Source: Larix sibirica
Taxonomy: Eukaryota; Streptophyta; Pinopsida; Pinales; Pinaceae
Reading direction: 5' to 3'
Length of the DNA: 23,655 nt
Assembly (NCBI GenBank): GCA_004151065.3
Contig: NWUY0300012878.1
Span: 30,687 to 54,341, forward strand
Shown: one piece after another, positions 1 to 8,680 of the stretch
How positions within the stretch are numbered: the stretch's first letter is position 1
Layout of the letters: each line of letters opens with the position of its first letter
Notes under the pieces: generated by a model
Seen by the model: only the letters and a program-made list of their open reading frames with translations
Database searches by the model: none
Told to the model about the DNA's origin: nothing
Made by a program: the position numbers and the translations under genes

Positions 1-1526
1 TTTTGAACAAGCAAATAAGCATAAACAATGGAGGAATGCAATGAATGAAGAATATGAATCAATAATGAAGAATGAAACTTGGGAATTAACATAACTGCCT
101 AAGAATAAAGTCCCAATAGGATCCAAATAGTTGTTCAAGTCCAAATTAAATGTTGATGGTAGAATAGAAAAGTACAATGCTAGATTGGTAGCCAAGGGTT
201 ACTCATAGAAAGAAGGGATAGACTATGAAGAAACTTTTGCACCTGTAGCAAAGATGAATACTATTAGATTGATGATTGCATTGGCTACTAAGTATGATTG
301 GAAACTACATTAATTGGATGTTAAGTATGTTTTTCTAACTGGGGAATTAAAAGAAGAAGTTTATCTTGTTTAGCCAGAAGGGTTTGTAAAGAAGGGTCAA
401 GAACATCTTGTTTGTGGGTTAAAAAAGGCTTAGTATGGACTGAAACAAGCACCAAGATCTTGGTATGTAAAGATAGATAATTTCTTCCGCCAAAAAGGAT
501 TTATCAAAAGTAAAAGTGATCCTAACCTATAGAGCAAGACAGATAAGAAGGGACATGTTTCTTTGATTTCCTTGTATGTTGATGATCTTGTCATAATAAG
601 CAGTGCTTCTAATTTTATTGAAGAAATCAAACAGTAGTTTTCACAGGTGTTTGATATGAAGGATCTTGGAGAGTTGCATTACTGTTTAGGCCTTGAAGTT
701 TGGAGAGAAACCGGTAAGACACTTGTCACACAAAGTAAATATACAAGGGAGTTACTTCAAATGTTCCATATGAATGAATGTAAGGTTGTGTCTACACCAT
801 TAGAACATAATGCTAAACTATACAATAATGATGGAACAAAGGAGGTGGATGGTACTTTGTATCGACAGCTGGTGGGAAGTTTTAACTATCTCACTATAAC
901 GAGACAAGATATTACATATGTAGTCAGTATTGTTAGTCAATTTATGGCTAAGCCCCATGATAGTCATTGGAAAGTAGCAAAGAAAGTTCTTTGATATTTG
1001 AAAGGCACTATTTATTTTGGTATTGAATATACTAATGAGTTTAATGTTGAGTTGACAGGTTTTTTAGATTCTGATTGGACAGGAGATCCATATGATAGAA
1101 AGTCTACCATGGGATATGCATTCAGTATTGGATTTGGGATCGTGTCTTGGAGCAGCAAGAAACAACCAATTGTTTCTTTGTCACCCACTGAAGCTGAGTA
1201 CAAGCCATTATGCAGTTCCACCTGCAAGGCAATTTGGCTAATCATACTTGAAGATGATGGAGAAAAGAAAAAGTACCAACAGTCATCAAATGTGATAACC
1301 AAATTTTCATCAAGATGGTAAACGATCCAGTGTATTCATGCTAGGTCAAAGCATATTGAGACACAATATCCTTTTGTAAGAGAAAAAGATACAGTCAAAT
1401 GAGATTGACTTGTTATATTGCAACACAAATGATAATGCTACTGATATTTTCACCATGAAGGCCTTGGAAAAGGGAAAACTTTGTAGTATGTAGAGATAAG
1501 ATAGGTGTTGTAAAGGTTGCTTAATT
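1..1526 (+). pseudogene. Ty1/copia pol remnant, RT and RNase H (copy A)
   Basis: C-terminal part of a copia polyprotein: reverse transcriptase, then RNase H, which copy element RNA into cDNA inside a virus-like particle. One frame runs from the window edge to about 1260. Copia landmarks seen are LVAKGYS, the [13 protein letters not shown] block (from 214), YGLKQAPRSWY (about 439-471), an intact catalytic YVDD at 575-586, the RNase H DSDW block near 1069 and SLSPTEAEY near 1177. The gene is dead: in-frame stops include 311-313, 371-373, 635-637 and 992-994. One base is missing from an A-run at 1268-1272 (five A's against six in copy B), which shifts the frame of the tail. The 5' part (gag, protease, integrase) lies outside the window. 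The polypurine tract and 3' LTR follow directly. The family call is firm; the exact lineage is not determined. Confidence 0.93.
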
Positions 1527-1535
1527 AAGGGGGGG
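1527..1535 (+). other. Polypurine tract of copia copy A
   Basis: An AAGGGGGGG run directly abuts the TGTTAGG start of the 3' LTR. This is where the primer for plus-strand DNA synthesis is made in LTR retrotransposons. Copy B has the equivalent AAGGGGGAG next to its own LTR. Confidence 0.85.
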
Positions 1536-1787
1536 TGTTAGGATAAATTAAGCAACGTATAGTATAGGTCTAGAAGCATCTGTCGTGAACCCCCATCAAA
1601 TTAGTTGCTGATATAGATAAGGTGTAATAAATAGGATTCTAGAAGAATCAACTAGAGTGATTGATCTATGATCACAATCAATGGCTCAACTATATCCAAA
1701 CTATGTATAAATAGATCTCATATGAATGCCAAAGATCAATGTGGTTTTGTATTATGATTTTTAGTTTTATGTGACTCATCTCTAATT
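1536..1787 (+). repeat. 3' LTR of copia copy A
   Basis: About 252 bp, starting TGTTAGGATAAATTAAGC and matching the LTRs at 9577-9816 and 14623-14873 throughout. It holds a TATA-like TATAAATAG at 1706-1714, in the same relative place as in the other LTRs, so it probably carried the element promoter. The 3' edge is set by where the 5' LTR of copy B passes into its primer binding site. It does not end in the usual CA, so the edge could be off by a few bases. Confidence 0.88.
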
Positions 1788-2636
1788 ATTTCCGCATCAG
1801 TAGGTTGCACATGGGATTGCAAAGAGAAGACCACTTGTGACGCATGTGATTGGCTGAGAAAAGATTTGACACTATGTATAGTCTGTGAGTGACTCGGCTG
1901 AGTGAGAAGCTTAGGTAAGCCTTAGAAGCACACCACCCTTGTGGATTGATATACCCAGCTTAGGGGTGGCCTTTGCTATAGAAAAATTAAGTACAACAAG
2001 GATCCTACGTCTAGGAGGAACGTCTAAGTCTCACAGCCAAATGGGATTTGATATTAAAATAAGTATCATGTTCATATTTATGCTTTGTTTTGAATTAAGG
2101 TGTCATGATTATATGATGTCCATGAATGTGTCTATTTTCCAGTTCATGATAAGCACAAATGTATGAATGTTTGGAAATATCTATCGCATTCATGTAGAAC
2201 TAGTATGAGTAATTATTTTGTATAATTGTATGGTAAATTGATAAGTATTTGGGCGACCATGGCTATACGTAATTTGTTGTGCAATTACATTGTATTTTGT
2301 TGTGTAGTCATGGTGTATTTCACTGTGTAAAGTGATGTTGTAATGTAATTATGTTGTAAATTACCTCAATTTAATTATCCATTTGAATTGTGGTTTTAGC
2401 TATATTATTTATCCCTATGTGGATATATATGATTTGGGGTTTCAAATCCTTGTATATGTATAATTGTAATTTTATTTTAGCAGAGTTCAGTTTTAAGATA
2501 AAAGGGTAGAATTGCATGGTAATTCAGAATTTAGAGTTTGGTTTTAAGTTGGCAAAGGTTAATTCCCAGTTTCAAGAATTGACTGAGTTCTCTATCATCT
2601 CAAAGTGCCACTGAGATGACCAGGGACATGACAGTT

Positions 2637-2647
2637 TGGTATTAGAG
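2637..2647 (+). other. Primer-binding-site-like motif 1, gypsy copy A
   Basis: TGGTATTAGAG matches 10 of 11 bases of the initiator-Met-tRNA complement TGGTATCAGAG that plant LTR elements use to prime minus-strand synthesis. It follows GGGACATGACA, a plausible LTR end. It is repeated at 15707-15717 and 19215-19225. Confidence 0.45.
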
Positions 2648-2709
2648 AATAAATTTGGGTACCCCATCACCTCATCAATGTTGCGGATGTGGTTGGGTAC
2701 GTTACAACT

Positions 2710-2720
2710 TGGTATCAAAT
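2710..2720 (+). other. Primer-binding-site-like motif 2, gypsy copy A
   Basis: TGGTATCAAATCC, starting here, is close to TGGTATCAGAGCC. It lies 73 bp after the first such motif, after GGTACGTTACAACT. Copies lie at 15780 and 19288. Only one of the two motifs can be the true primer site of a single element. Confidence 0.35.
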
Positions 2721-3210
2721 CCAAGGTTTACAACATCGGGCATGCATGGGACAAAGGGAAACCGAGCTAATACCATGGATTCATAGTTGGTTTAGTGGCA
2801 AAAGTGATGGACCTGTCAATGGATGGGAAATTTTCCATCAGGGGGGCATGACCGAAGTAAATATTTCAGGACAACCACTTGTTTGAAAATTTGGGAAAAT
2901 TTAGACACCTTAGAACTCTTTTAGAATTTTGAAATTTGGAGTGGGGCCCATAGATTCCATGTGGCAATATGGAGTTTCATGGTTGTTCTAGAAGTCTGGA
3001 CATGGATATCTTATCGGATTCAGGCTATCAGATCCTTCATGCAAAGGGGTCAAAACCATCTAATAGATTGTCCAGTATGAGTATCTGACAGCTATATTGG
3101 AATTAGCTCGTTAGCGTGGATTGTTTGTGCAATTAATCATTAGTTCGATGAGCTTGAGGCCGATAGGGAAATTCTGATATCGGCCATCGGACTTTGGACG
3201 TATAGGAGAA

Positions 3211-3579
3211 AAGTTCCAAGAGAATCTCAGAGAAAGATGCAAGAAAGTATTGGAGAAAGGTTTGAGAACATCTTGGAGAAAGGTCCAAGAGCATATCAAA
3301 GAAAAGTCCATTAGTGTCTTGGAAAAAGGTCCGAGAGTGTATCAAAGAAAGTTCCGAGTGCATCTTGAAGAAAGTTCCAAGAGCATCTTGAAGAAAGGTT
3401 TGAGAGTGTTTCATAGAAAGGTCTGAGAGAGTATCGGAGAAGAGTCTGATAGAGTATCAAATAAATGTCCAATAAGAGCATTGTAGGAAGGTCCAACAGA
3501 GTATCGTAGGAAGGCCTAATAGTGTATCAATGGATAATATGATGGAGTATCAGAGGTAATTCTGAGAATGTTTGGGGAA
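3211..3579 (+). repeat. 23-bp minisatellite, 16 units (copy A)
   Basis: Sixteen head-to-tail units of 23 bp, one of them 24 bp (3464-3487). Units begin near AAGGTCYGAGAG and end near TATCGGAGA. Individual units differ by several bases. The same 16 units, with the same 24-bp unit in the same place, occur at 16281-16649 and 19789-20157, so the array is an old, stable part of the gypsy leader. Long minus-strand reading frames here (for example 3133-3414) result from the repeat and are not genes. Confidence 0.93.
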
Positions 3580-4153
3580 AGGATGATGGGAAATTCTGAT
3601 AACCTATCAAAGTTGATGGCCCGAGGCGAATGTGGATCAGAGTCTCGATAAGACTAAAGGCATCGATAGGGGTCATGGACCAAGGAGTCTATGTTTGAAT
3701 GGAATCCCATGTGACCTTGAATGGTTAGGAAGGTGATAAATAATGTTGTATAAATGTATCAAGGTTGGAATTCCATCGTAGTGGTGTCATTTGATACCCT
3801 TTAAGACAAAATGTGCTACTACGTGGTTAATTATGCTATAGAGTAGGCCATAACTTTCATCTCAGAAGTCAGATTAAGACCCAACGATAGTCACTAGAAA
3901 GATAATGATCTAGAGTATACAATGGAATCATCATATTATAAATAATTTTCTGGTTTTTCCAAAAGTTGATCAGAAAAGAGCATGTGGCTCTTATTTGACA
4001 AAAAAAATCAAATAAATTAGTTTTTCTATATTTTTAAAATATGAGCTCTTTTGGTAAATTTTTGGGATTTTAAATGCATCTAATAGCTCTTAATGATCTG
4101 GACACACTAAGGATATAGTAAGTGTGCCAAGTACATTGCAGGTTAAATAGATC

Positions 4154-5154
4154 ATGAGGAGGAGAATGGAAGAGGAAGAGCTTATTTTCAAGCATGAGGA
4201 AGCTAGGGGATCGAATGATAATACAAGGAATGAAGGGAAGGAATCTATTAGTCACAGAGATGATGTTGAACATTTGGGACTTATGGAAATAGAGAATCCT
4301 AATGATGGGGATGTGAAGATGCAAGGATGATAATGAAAAAATATTGCAGGATCAAGAGCAATGAGATCAGTTGAATACTCAACTCATGCAAATTTTAAAC
4401 ATGTTGCAGAGATAGATGCAGGTTGGAGTAGTTTCATGTCATGAGAAAGAAGACAAGGGAAGTTCAAAGAAGTGATCACAGGAAGAATTTAGACATTCTA
4501 AAGGTGCTACCTCAACATATCAATGAAAGGAGAGTTTCTTGGAAGTAGTTCAAAAACTACTTTTAGCAAAAGTACTTATCTAAGCATTACTATAAAATAA
4601 AAATGGAGGAATTGTTTGAGCTCAGATTGGGAGATATGAGAATGGAGGAATATGAGAGAATTTTTTTGGACTTGCTGAGGTATGCGGGGTTCATTAAGAA
4701 AGAAAAGTTAAAAATTCAAAGGTTCTTTAGTGAATTTCCTTCAGTTTTCAAAGACAAAATTCAGTATGATGAACCCAAGACCCCTGAAGAGGCAATCAGG
4801 AAGACCAAACACCTATATGGTCATAATAGGGGAAGGACAGATATTCAAAAATTTTGTAAAGATAAGAAGTGAAATTAGGAAGAATAGGGAAAGAAAGTAT
4901 TCAAGCCACCTTTCTTCAGGAATAAACAGCCACTTCAACAGATAGATTTTTCTCAGGATGGGTTCTAAATGACAAAGTTTTCAGGAGTAGGGTGGTCGAT
5001 TGAATGTTGGGAATGTGAAGGGAATAACTTGTACAAGAAGTGTCCTAACAGGAGTGATATAATGAGGATAGTGCATAATATTCGAATATCCAATGCAATG
5101 GAGGATGTAACCAAGAATATTCTAAAATTTTATGCAACATTGGACAATCGATAG
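4154..5154 (+). pseudogene. Ty3/gypsy gag remnant (copy A)
   Basis: Broken capsid/nucleocapsid gene. A 58-codon charged N-terminal frame runs from the ATG at 4154 to a stop at 4328-4330. The retrotransposon gag core is open at 4603-4872 (LFELRLGDMRMEEYERIFLD, FPSVFKDKIQYDEPKTPEEA), in a different frame. A third piece at 4969-5154 carries a zinc-knuckle-like sequence at 5005-5043. That knuckle reads C-x2-C-x3-N-x4-C: the spacing is one residue shorter than the usual C-x2-C-x4-H-x4-C, and the His has become Asn, so it is unlikely to bind zinc. Frames change and stops intervene between pieces, so no gag protein can be made. The protease remnant follows without a gap, as expected for a gag-pol element. 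Confidence 0.85.
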
Positions 5155-5634
5155 GAAAATTTCCAATCCAACATGATTGAGGTTGAAGGTAAGATTGTTA
5201 ATCAATCTATTTCCATTCTAATTGATTCAGGGGCAAGTCATAGTTATAGGATTTGGTTGAAAGATTTTATTTAAAGAGAAGCAAGCATGACAAGTCATGG
5301 ATGGTTCGGTTGGCTACCAGAGCAAAGAGGAAGATCAGTGAGTTGGTAAAGAATTGTCCATTGGACATGAATCAGCTTAGTACTCTTGTAAATTTGAACA
5401 TAATTCCTCTAGGGTCTAATGATGTGTTGATCTGGATGGATTGGATGGATGCACATAATCTGGTATTAGATTTCCATAATAAGACATTCAATTGTCTTGA
5501 TGAAGAAGGAAAAAAGAGGGTCCACTTAAGGGCATCCTAAGACCAATTTCCAATAAGAAAATATCAACATTACAGTTGAAGAAATGTTTCAGAAAAGGAT
5601 GTCAATTTTATGCGAGACAAAAAAGAATAAATGA
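5155..5634 (+). pseudogene. Ty3/gypsy aspartic protease remnant (copy A), truncated
   Basis: Retroviral-type aspartic protease region that would process Gag-Pol. The catalytic DSGASH is intact at 5224-5241. After a frame change, 5253-5540 carries the usual downstream block (LVNLNIIPLG, DVLIWMDWMDAHNLVLDFHN). A stop precedes the linker to reverse transcriptase. Similarity to copy C (21753-22235) ends at about 5634, inside the linker, where unrelated sequence begins. Compared with C, about 14 bp are missing near 5613. RT, RNase H and integrase are absent from this copy. Confidence 0.85.
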
Positions 5635-6507
5635 TAATATTTAATGAATGAGTGATAATTACGTCCACTCATATCAAATTTGATCCATAGAACTTAAGAA
5701 ATTTATGACAGGTTATGTAATTATATAGTATTCTTTATGTAATTGATTATAGAACCTAAGAAATTTATGACATGTTATATAATTATATAGTATTCTTTAT
5801 GTAATTGATTATTGTTTGACAAGAATAAAAAAATATTTTTTTACATTTTTTTATAAAATAAAGAATAATTATATAATGAAGGGTGGAAAGTCTATTTCAA
5901 TCTTGAAAACAATTGTAAATTTGCAATAAACAGAAAAAATTCCTCTTTAAAATATTCGTCACTCCCATTCTGTTATATAGTGAAACCTTGGGATACAACA
6001 TTTCTACATAATCTTGCAAAAGAATTTAGCAAATCTAAAAAATAATAGAAATAATAGCAAAAGTATTTTGCTATACTCTTTCTCAATACGCGCTGAGCCC
6101 TCGGGGTATTGGTGATCCTTGTCTAATCAAATCAAATCAAATAATATAAAAATTGTTATTGCGAGAGAGTCGGGTGACCTTGTGCAGCCAGTGACGACGA
6201 CAGCCACGTTGAAGGATGGCCCATTAATCCCTAAAAATGAATTATTCTCTGAAAACTTAAGCTAAAATTATAAAGTAATAATTTTAAATTTGTTCCATAG
6301 TTGGATACAGCCAGGACAGATTTGAATTCGAGAGGAAATTGTTACGAACGAATTTCGAAATAGATTTTGTCGTGGTCAATACCGCCATTTTAGACTCTGC
6401 ATCTTCATTGACGTTATGTGTATTTATATGTATGCTGGACACATAGAGCATACCATACAAACTGAGGGAAGTACATTAAGGGCACTGAGTTGTGCACTGC
6501 GAGAGAA
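5635..6507. other. Unique A+T-rich intergenic DNA after the gypsy truncation
   Basis: No recognisable gene. It holds the 62-bp tandem duplication (5689-5812), an A/T-rich stretch to about 6060, and a locally more G+C-rich segment (about 6085-6230). The last 100 bp include a TATA-like TTTATATGT near 6424, upstream of an ATG at 6508. That could be promoter-like but is unsupported beyond the motif. Confidence 0.5.
5689..5812 (+). repeat. 62-bp tandem duplication
   Basis: Two adjacent 62-bp units (5689-5750 and 5751-5812), each beginning AGAACYTAAGAAATTTATGA and ending GTAATTGATTAT. I see three differences between them. The sequence is A+T-rich and non-coding. Confidence 0.92.
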
Positions 6508-6573
6508 ATGGACAAAATTCTAAAGTCTATTGTGATTTTGTGGATACTGTAATTCTAAAGTCTATTGTGATTT
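6508..6573 (+). repeat. 35-bp-period direct repeat after a short ATG frame
   Basis: The same 22 bases, beginning ATTCTAAAGTC, occur at 6517-6538 and 6552-6573. The ATG at 6508 opens a 14-codon frame (MDKILKSIVILWIL) that stops at 6550-6552, right at the second copy. A small insertion or duplication may have broken a longer frame, but no protein is recognised. Confidence 0.6.
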
Positions 6574-6589
6574 CTTCGATATTCGTAGG

Positions 6590-6717
6590 GAAGATGATTT
6601 ATAGCATTATCATCTCAGCTACGACCGCAGGGTGGGTGGAAATAGTTTTGAACCGGATGGTTTTGTTTTGAAAGAAGTTGAATGCAACCAGGATGCTCAA
6701 CTCAAATCATCCATGGA
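6590..6717 (+). repeat. Inverted repeat, left arm
   Basis: 128 bp, about 80% alike (hand count) to the reverse complement of 7591-7721. The arms start GAAGATGRTTTATAG. A single 3-bp length difference separates them. The arms are 873 bp apart and enclose the 117-bp hairpin repeats. Confidence 0.8.
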
Positions 6718-6775
6718 AGGAACGTATGTTCCTCGCCGTGTTTGCCACAGAAACGTTCTTGCAGGATTAGAATGA
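6605..6775 (+). pseudogene. Unrecognised exon-like frame, paired with 7491-7706
   Basis: An open frame of 56 codons with no start codon, lying between stops at 6602-6604 and 6773-6775. I do not recognise the product. It is worth annotating because its translation aligns with the minus-strand frame at 7491-7706: both have HLSYDR, then GG, PD-x-FV and EVE. The DNA alignment has one 3-base gap that keeps both frames. The peptide has two Cys and two RR pairs. Both copies share a TAG just upstream, followed by CATCTCAG, which could be an intron 3' end, so this may be an internal exon or part of a pseudogene. No domain, signal peptide or membrane segment is evident. Confidence 0.35.
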
Positions 6776-7042
6776 GAAGGTATTATCGATCTTAACAAAA
6801 ATTATCGATCTTTAAGTATAAATATTATAAGTATGATATAAGATTTTGTAGTTTCATTAATCCTAAGTTTTGGTACAAGTTTGCTTTCCGTTTTGTCTCT
6901 ATTTGCCTCACTAGTAGAAACAATCCTTCTGAGTATTTAGATGATCTCGTTAGAATAGCCATTAGGTTTTGGATGATTATATGAGAATAGTTAAGTGGTT
7001 TTGGCTTCTAATTACTTCAGATAAATAGGCCATCCTTATCTT

Positions 7043-7386
7043 GATTTCTAATTTTCTCTATCCAACCTGAAAGGAGAAACCTCAACCTTTGACCTTGCTC
7101 CTTGCTCCATGCCAATTGGATGGAGGAAATCAGCAATCGAGATCTTTATCTCGATTGCTGATTCTCTTCATCCAACGGGAAAGGAGAAATGTCAACCTTT
7201 GACCTTACTCCATTTTGGTTGGATGAAGGAAATCAGCAATCAAGATAAGCTCAAGAAGATAAATATAATGATTGCTGATTTCCTTCATCCAACAGGAAAG
7301 GAGAAACATCAACCTTTGACCTTACTCCATTTCGGTTGGATGAAGGGAATCAGCAATCAAGATAAGCTCAAGAAGATAAATATAAT
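7043..7386 (+). repeat. 117-bp tandem repeat with hairpin-forming units
   Basis: Three head-to-tail units: 7043-7152 (110 bp, diverged), 7153-7269 (117 bp) and 7270-7386 (117 bp, close to the second). Each unit carries GATTGCTGAT...TTCATCCAAC at its start and TTGGATG...AATCAGCAATC towards its end, so strong inverted repeats form across unit boundaries. The arms are 7116-7143 with 7148-7175 (25 of 28 pairs, 4-nt loop), and 7219-7242 with 7269-7292 (24 of 24 pairs, 26-nt loop). A 101-codon frame (7109-7414) stays open only because 117 is a multiple of three. It is a repeat product with no domain. Confidence 0.93.
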
Positions 7387-7490
7387 AATGACTAACTGGA
7401 CTTTCTTGGTTTGATTGTTTGAATGTGTAGGATCTTGGGTTCAAATAAAAATGAGAGTTCACAGGTCAGGTGGTTATTCTTTTTCTCATT

Positions 7491-7706
7491 CTAAAACATG
7501 GTATAACGGTCTCTTAGAAGTTTTCCGAAGTGGTCCAGATCTTTCAAAAGATCCTGCATACTTCCAGCCAAAGAACGAAAAAGCTTCGAGTCTATGGATT
7601 GTTTGAATTCAGCTTCCTCCAGCTTGTGTTCAACTTCATTCGAAACAAAATCATCGGGTTGAAGAGTACTTCCACCCATCCACCTGTCGTAGCTGAGATG
7701 ATGATT
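7491..7706 (-). pseudogene. Unrecognised exon-like frame, minus strand
   Basis: Open for 71 codons after an in-frame TAG (7709-7707). The first ATG is at 7679, giving a 62-residue acidic, Leu-rich peptide ending KLLRDRYTMF. I do not recognise it. The first 40 or so residues align with the plus-strand frame at 6605-6775 (shared LSYDR, GG, PD, FV, EVE), which makes a real coding ancestor more likely than chance. The C-terminal part (SLAGSMQDLLKDLDHFGKLL) looks like an amphipathic helix. The arrangement is consistent with an exon behind a CATCTCAG acceptor, or with a gene fragment captured in an inverted duplication. No promoter or intact upstream exon can be shown. Confidence 0.35.
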
Positions 7707-7721
7707 CTATAAACCATCTTC
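7591..7721 (-). repeat. Inverted repeat, right arm
   Basis: 131 bp whose reverse complement matches 6590-6717 at about 80% by hand count, with one in-frame 3-bp difference. It overlaps the exon-like frame on the minus strand. Confidence 0.8.
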
Positions 7722-7728
7722 TCAATAT

Positions 7729-7863
7729 TCATAATATGGGTTCCTGGAATAACTCATGGTTGTTGCATTTACAGTTGTTGTAGTTGCCATTATCACAAGC
7801 ATCGACATCTCTCTCACTGCCGGACTCAAGATCCTTGATATTGGACTCTGAGTTCCTTCTTTG
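7729..7863 (-). other. Short Cys-containing open frame upstream of 7491-7706
   Basis: A minus-strand frame of 44 codons with no in-frame ATG. It reads SNIKDLESGSERDVD, then a cluster of three Cys within 11 residues (CDNGNYNNCKC), and ends at a TGA at 7731-7729. It lies just upstream of, and in a different frame from, the exon-like frame at 7491-7706. It could be part of the same decayed gene. A TATA-like ATATAAATATAT lies near 7893-7904 on the same strand. I cannot name a family, and chance is a fair alternative. Confidence 0.2.
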
Positions 7864-8680
7864 TTAATTGTTATGTAATGTGTATGGCATTTTCATATAT
7901 TTATATGAAAATTAAAATTATATGTTTTGAAGGAATCTTCAAATTCCAAGTTTAAATTATTGAAATCGCAGGAAAGAGATATTAAAGTGTACTAACTTTA
8001 CATGTTTGAAATTGAATTTAAATTGTTACAGTAAAAAATGTAACAGATAACAGCAAGGCAAGCTTGGATAGAAACATAAAAATAAGTTGTAAGCTAAAAG
8101 TGTTAGGTTTTGGTTCATGTTTTTGGTGATTTTTCTACAGGAAGTTATCCGGGGTACTGCTCCTGGTTCTCACCCGCTCTCGAATTAGTCCTGTTCGAGT
8201 GACACATTACCACGATTTCAATTGAAAATAGTCATAATTATTAGGGGTACTCACTTTTAAGTTGAAATCCTATTTGAAATTGCAAACATAAATTTATTAG
8301 AATTATAATCCAAAACATAAAACCATTAATCAAATCCTAAAAATAATCATTATGGATAATATAGAGCTTACTACACATTATATAGCCTAAATAGACAGGC
8401 TGAAATCTGCATAGATCATTCACTATTTTACTCTGACATTCAGGAGTCCATATAAAAGTACTAATGTATTTAACGTCTTAAGGATATTCAGGACTTCCAT
8501 ATGCTAGTTGAGCAATTAAATTTGCATTCAAAATAGTTTTGTTATTTTTAAATCTCTTGTAAATTGTTGGTCTTAGTTTTGGAAGAGGAATCAAATTTGC
8601 TTGGTTAATGAAATTGAAGTGCTGTGAATCTAAGTAATTGTTTAGCAAATATAATCTTTAGTGTTACACATCGAAGAAAA
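7864..8680. other. Non-coding A+T-rich stretch
   Basis: No gene, RNA or mobile element recognised. There is a short, more G+C-rich segment at about 8145-8215 with no identifiable motif. Confidence 0.5.

Larger units (their letters stand above)
1788..4153 (+). mobile_element. Ty3/gypsy-type LTR and leader region (copy A), non-coding
   Basis: Long non-coding stretch between the copia LTR and the gypsy gag remnant. It is repeated at 14874-17223 and 18382-20731, with about 10-12% difference from copy A where I compared by eye. Short open frames here, such as 1939-2166 and 2689-2886, have no recognisable domain and sit among stops. The region contains two primer-site-like motifs (2637-2647, 2710-2720) and a 23-bp minisatellite. 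The part up to about 2633, ending GGGACATGACA before a TGGTATTAGAG motif, reads like the end of a gypsy LTR. I cannot find that LTR's start, possibly because the copia element interrupts it. Confidence 0.55.

Noticed and set aside
430-630. Minus-strand frame MISSIKLEALLIM... also seen at 13486-13719
   Set aside because: Its presence in both copies only reflects their duplication; it is antisense to the RT YVDD region.
1012-1302. 96-codon minus-strand frame opposite RNase H
   Set aside because: Shadow of the copia RNase H frame on the plus strand.
1939-2166. 75-codon frame found at 1939, 15025 and 18533
   Set aside because: Copy C merely repeats B, and between A and B the changes look unconstrained. 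There is no known domain and it lies in an LTR/leader region.
3111-3496. Long minus-strand frames of Ser/Leu/Phe-rich repeats
   Set aside because: They are translations of the 23-bp minisatellite. Overlapping frames are open in all phases and no start or domain is conserved between copies.
3211-3579. CRISPR-like regular repeat
   Set aside because: Units are head-to-tail without unique spacers and are diverged. It is a minisatellite inside a plant retroelement, with no cas genes.
7109-7414. 101-residue repeat protein
   Set aside because: The frame is open because the 117-bp unit is a multiple of three, and both arms of the hairpins are included; no evidence of translation.
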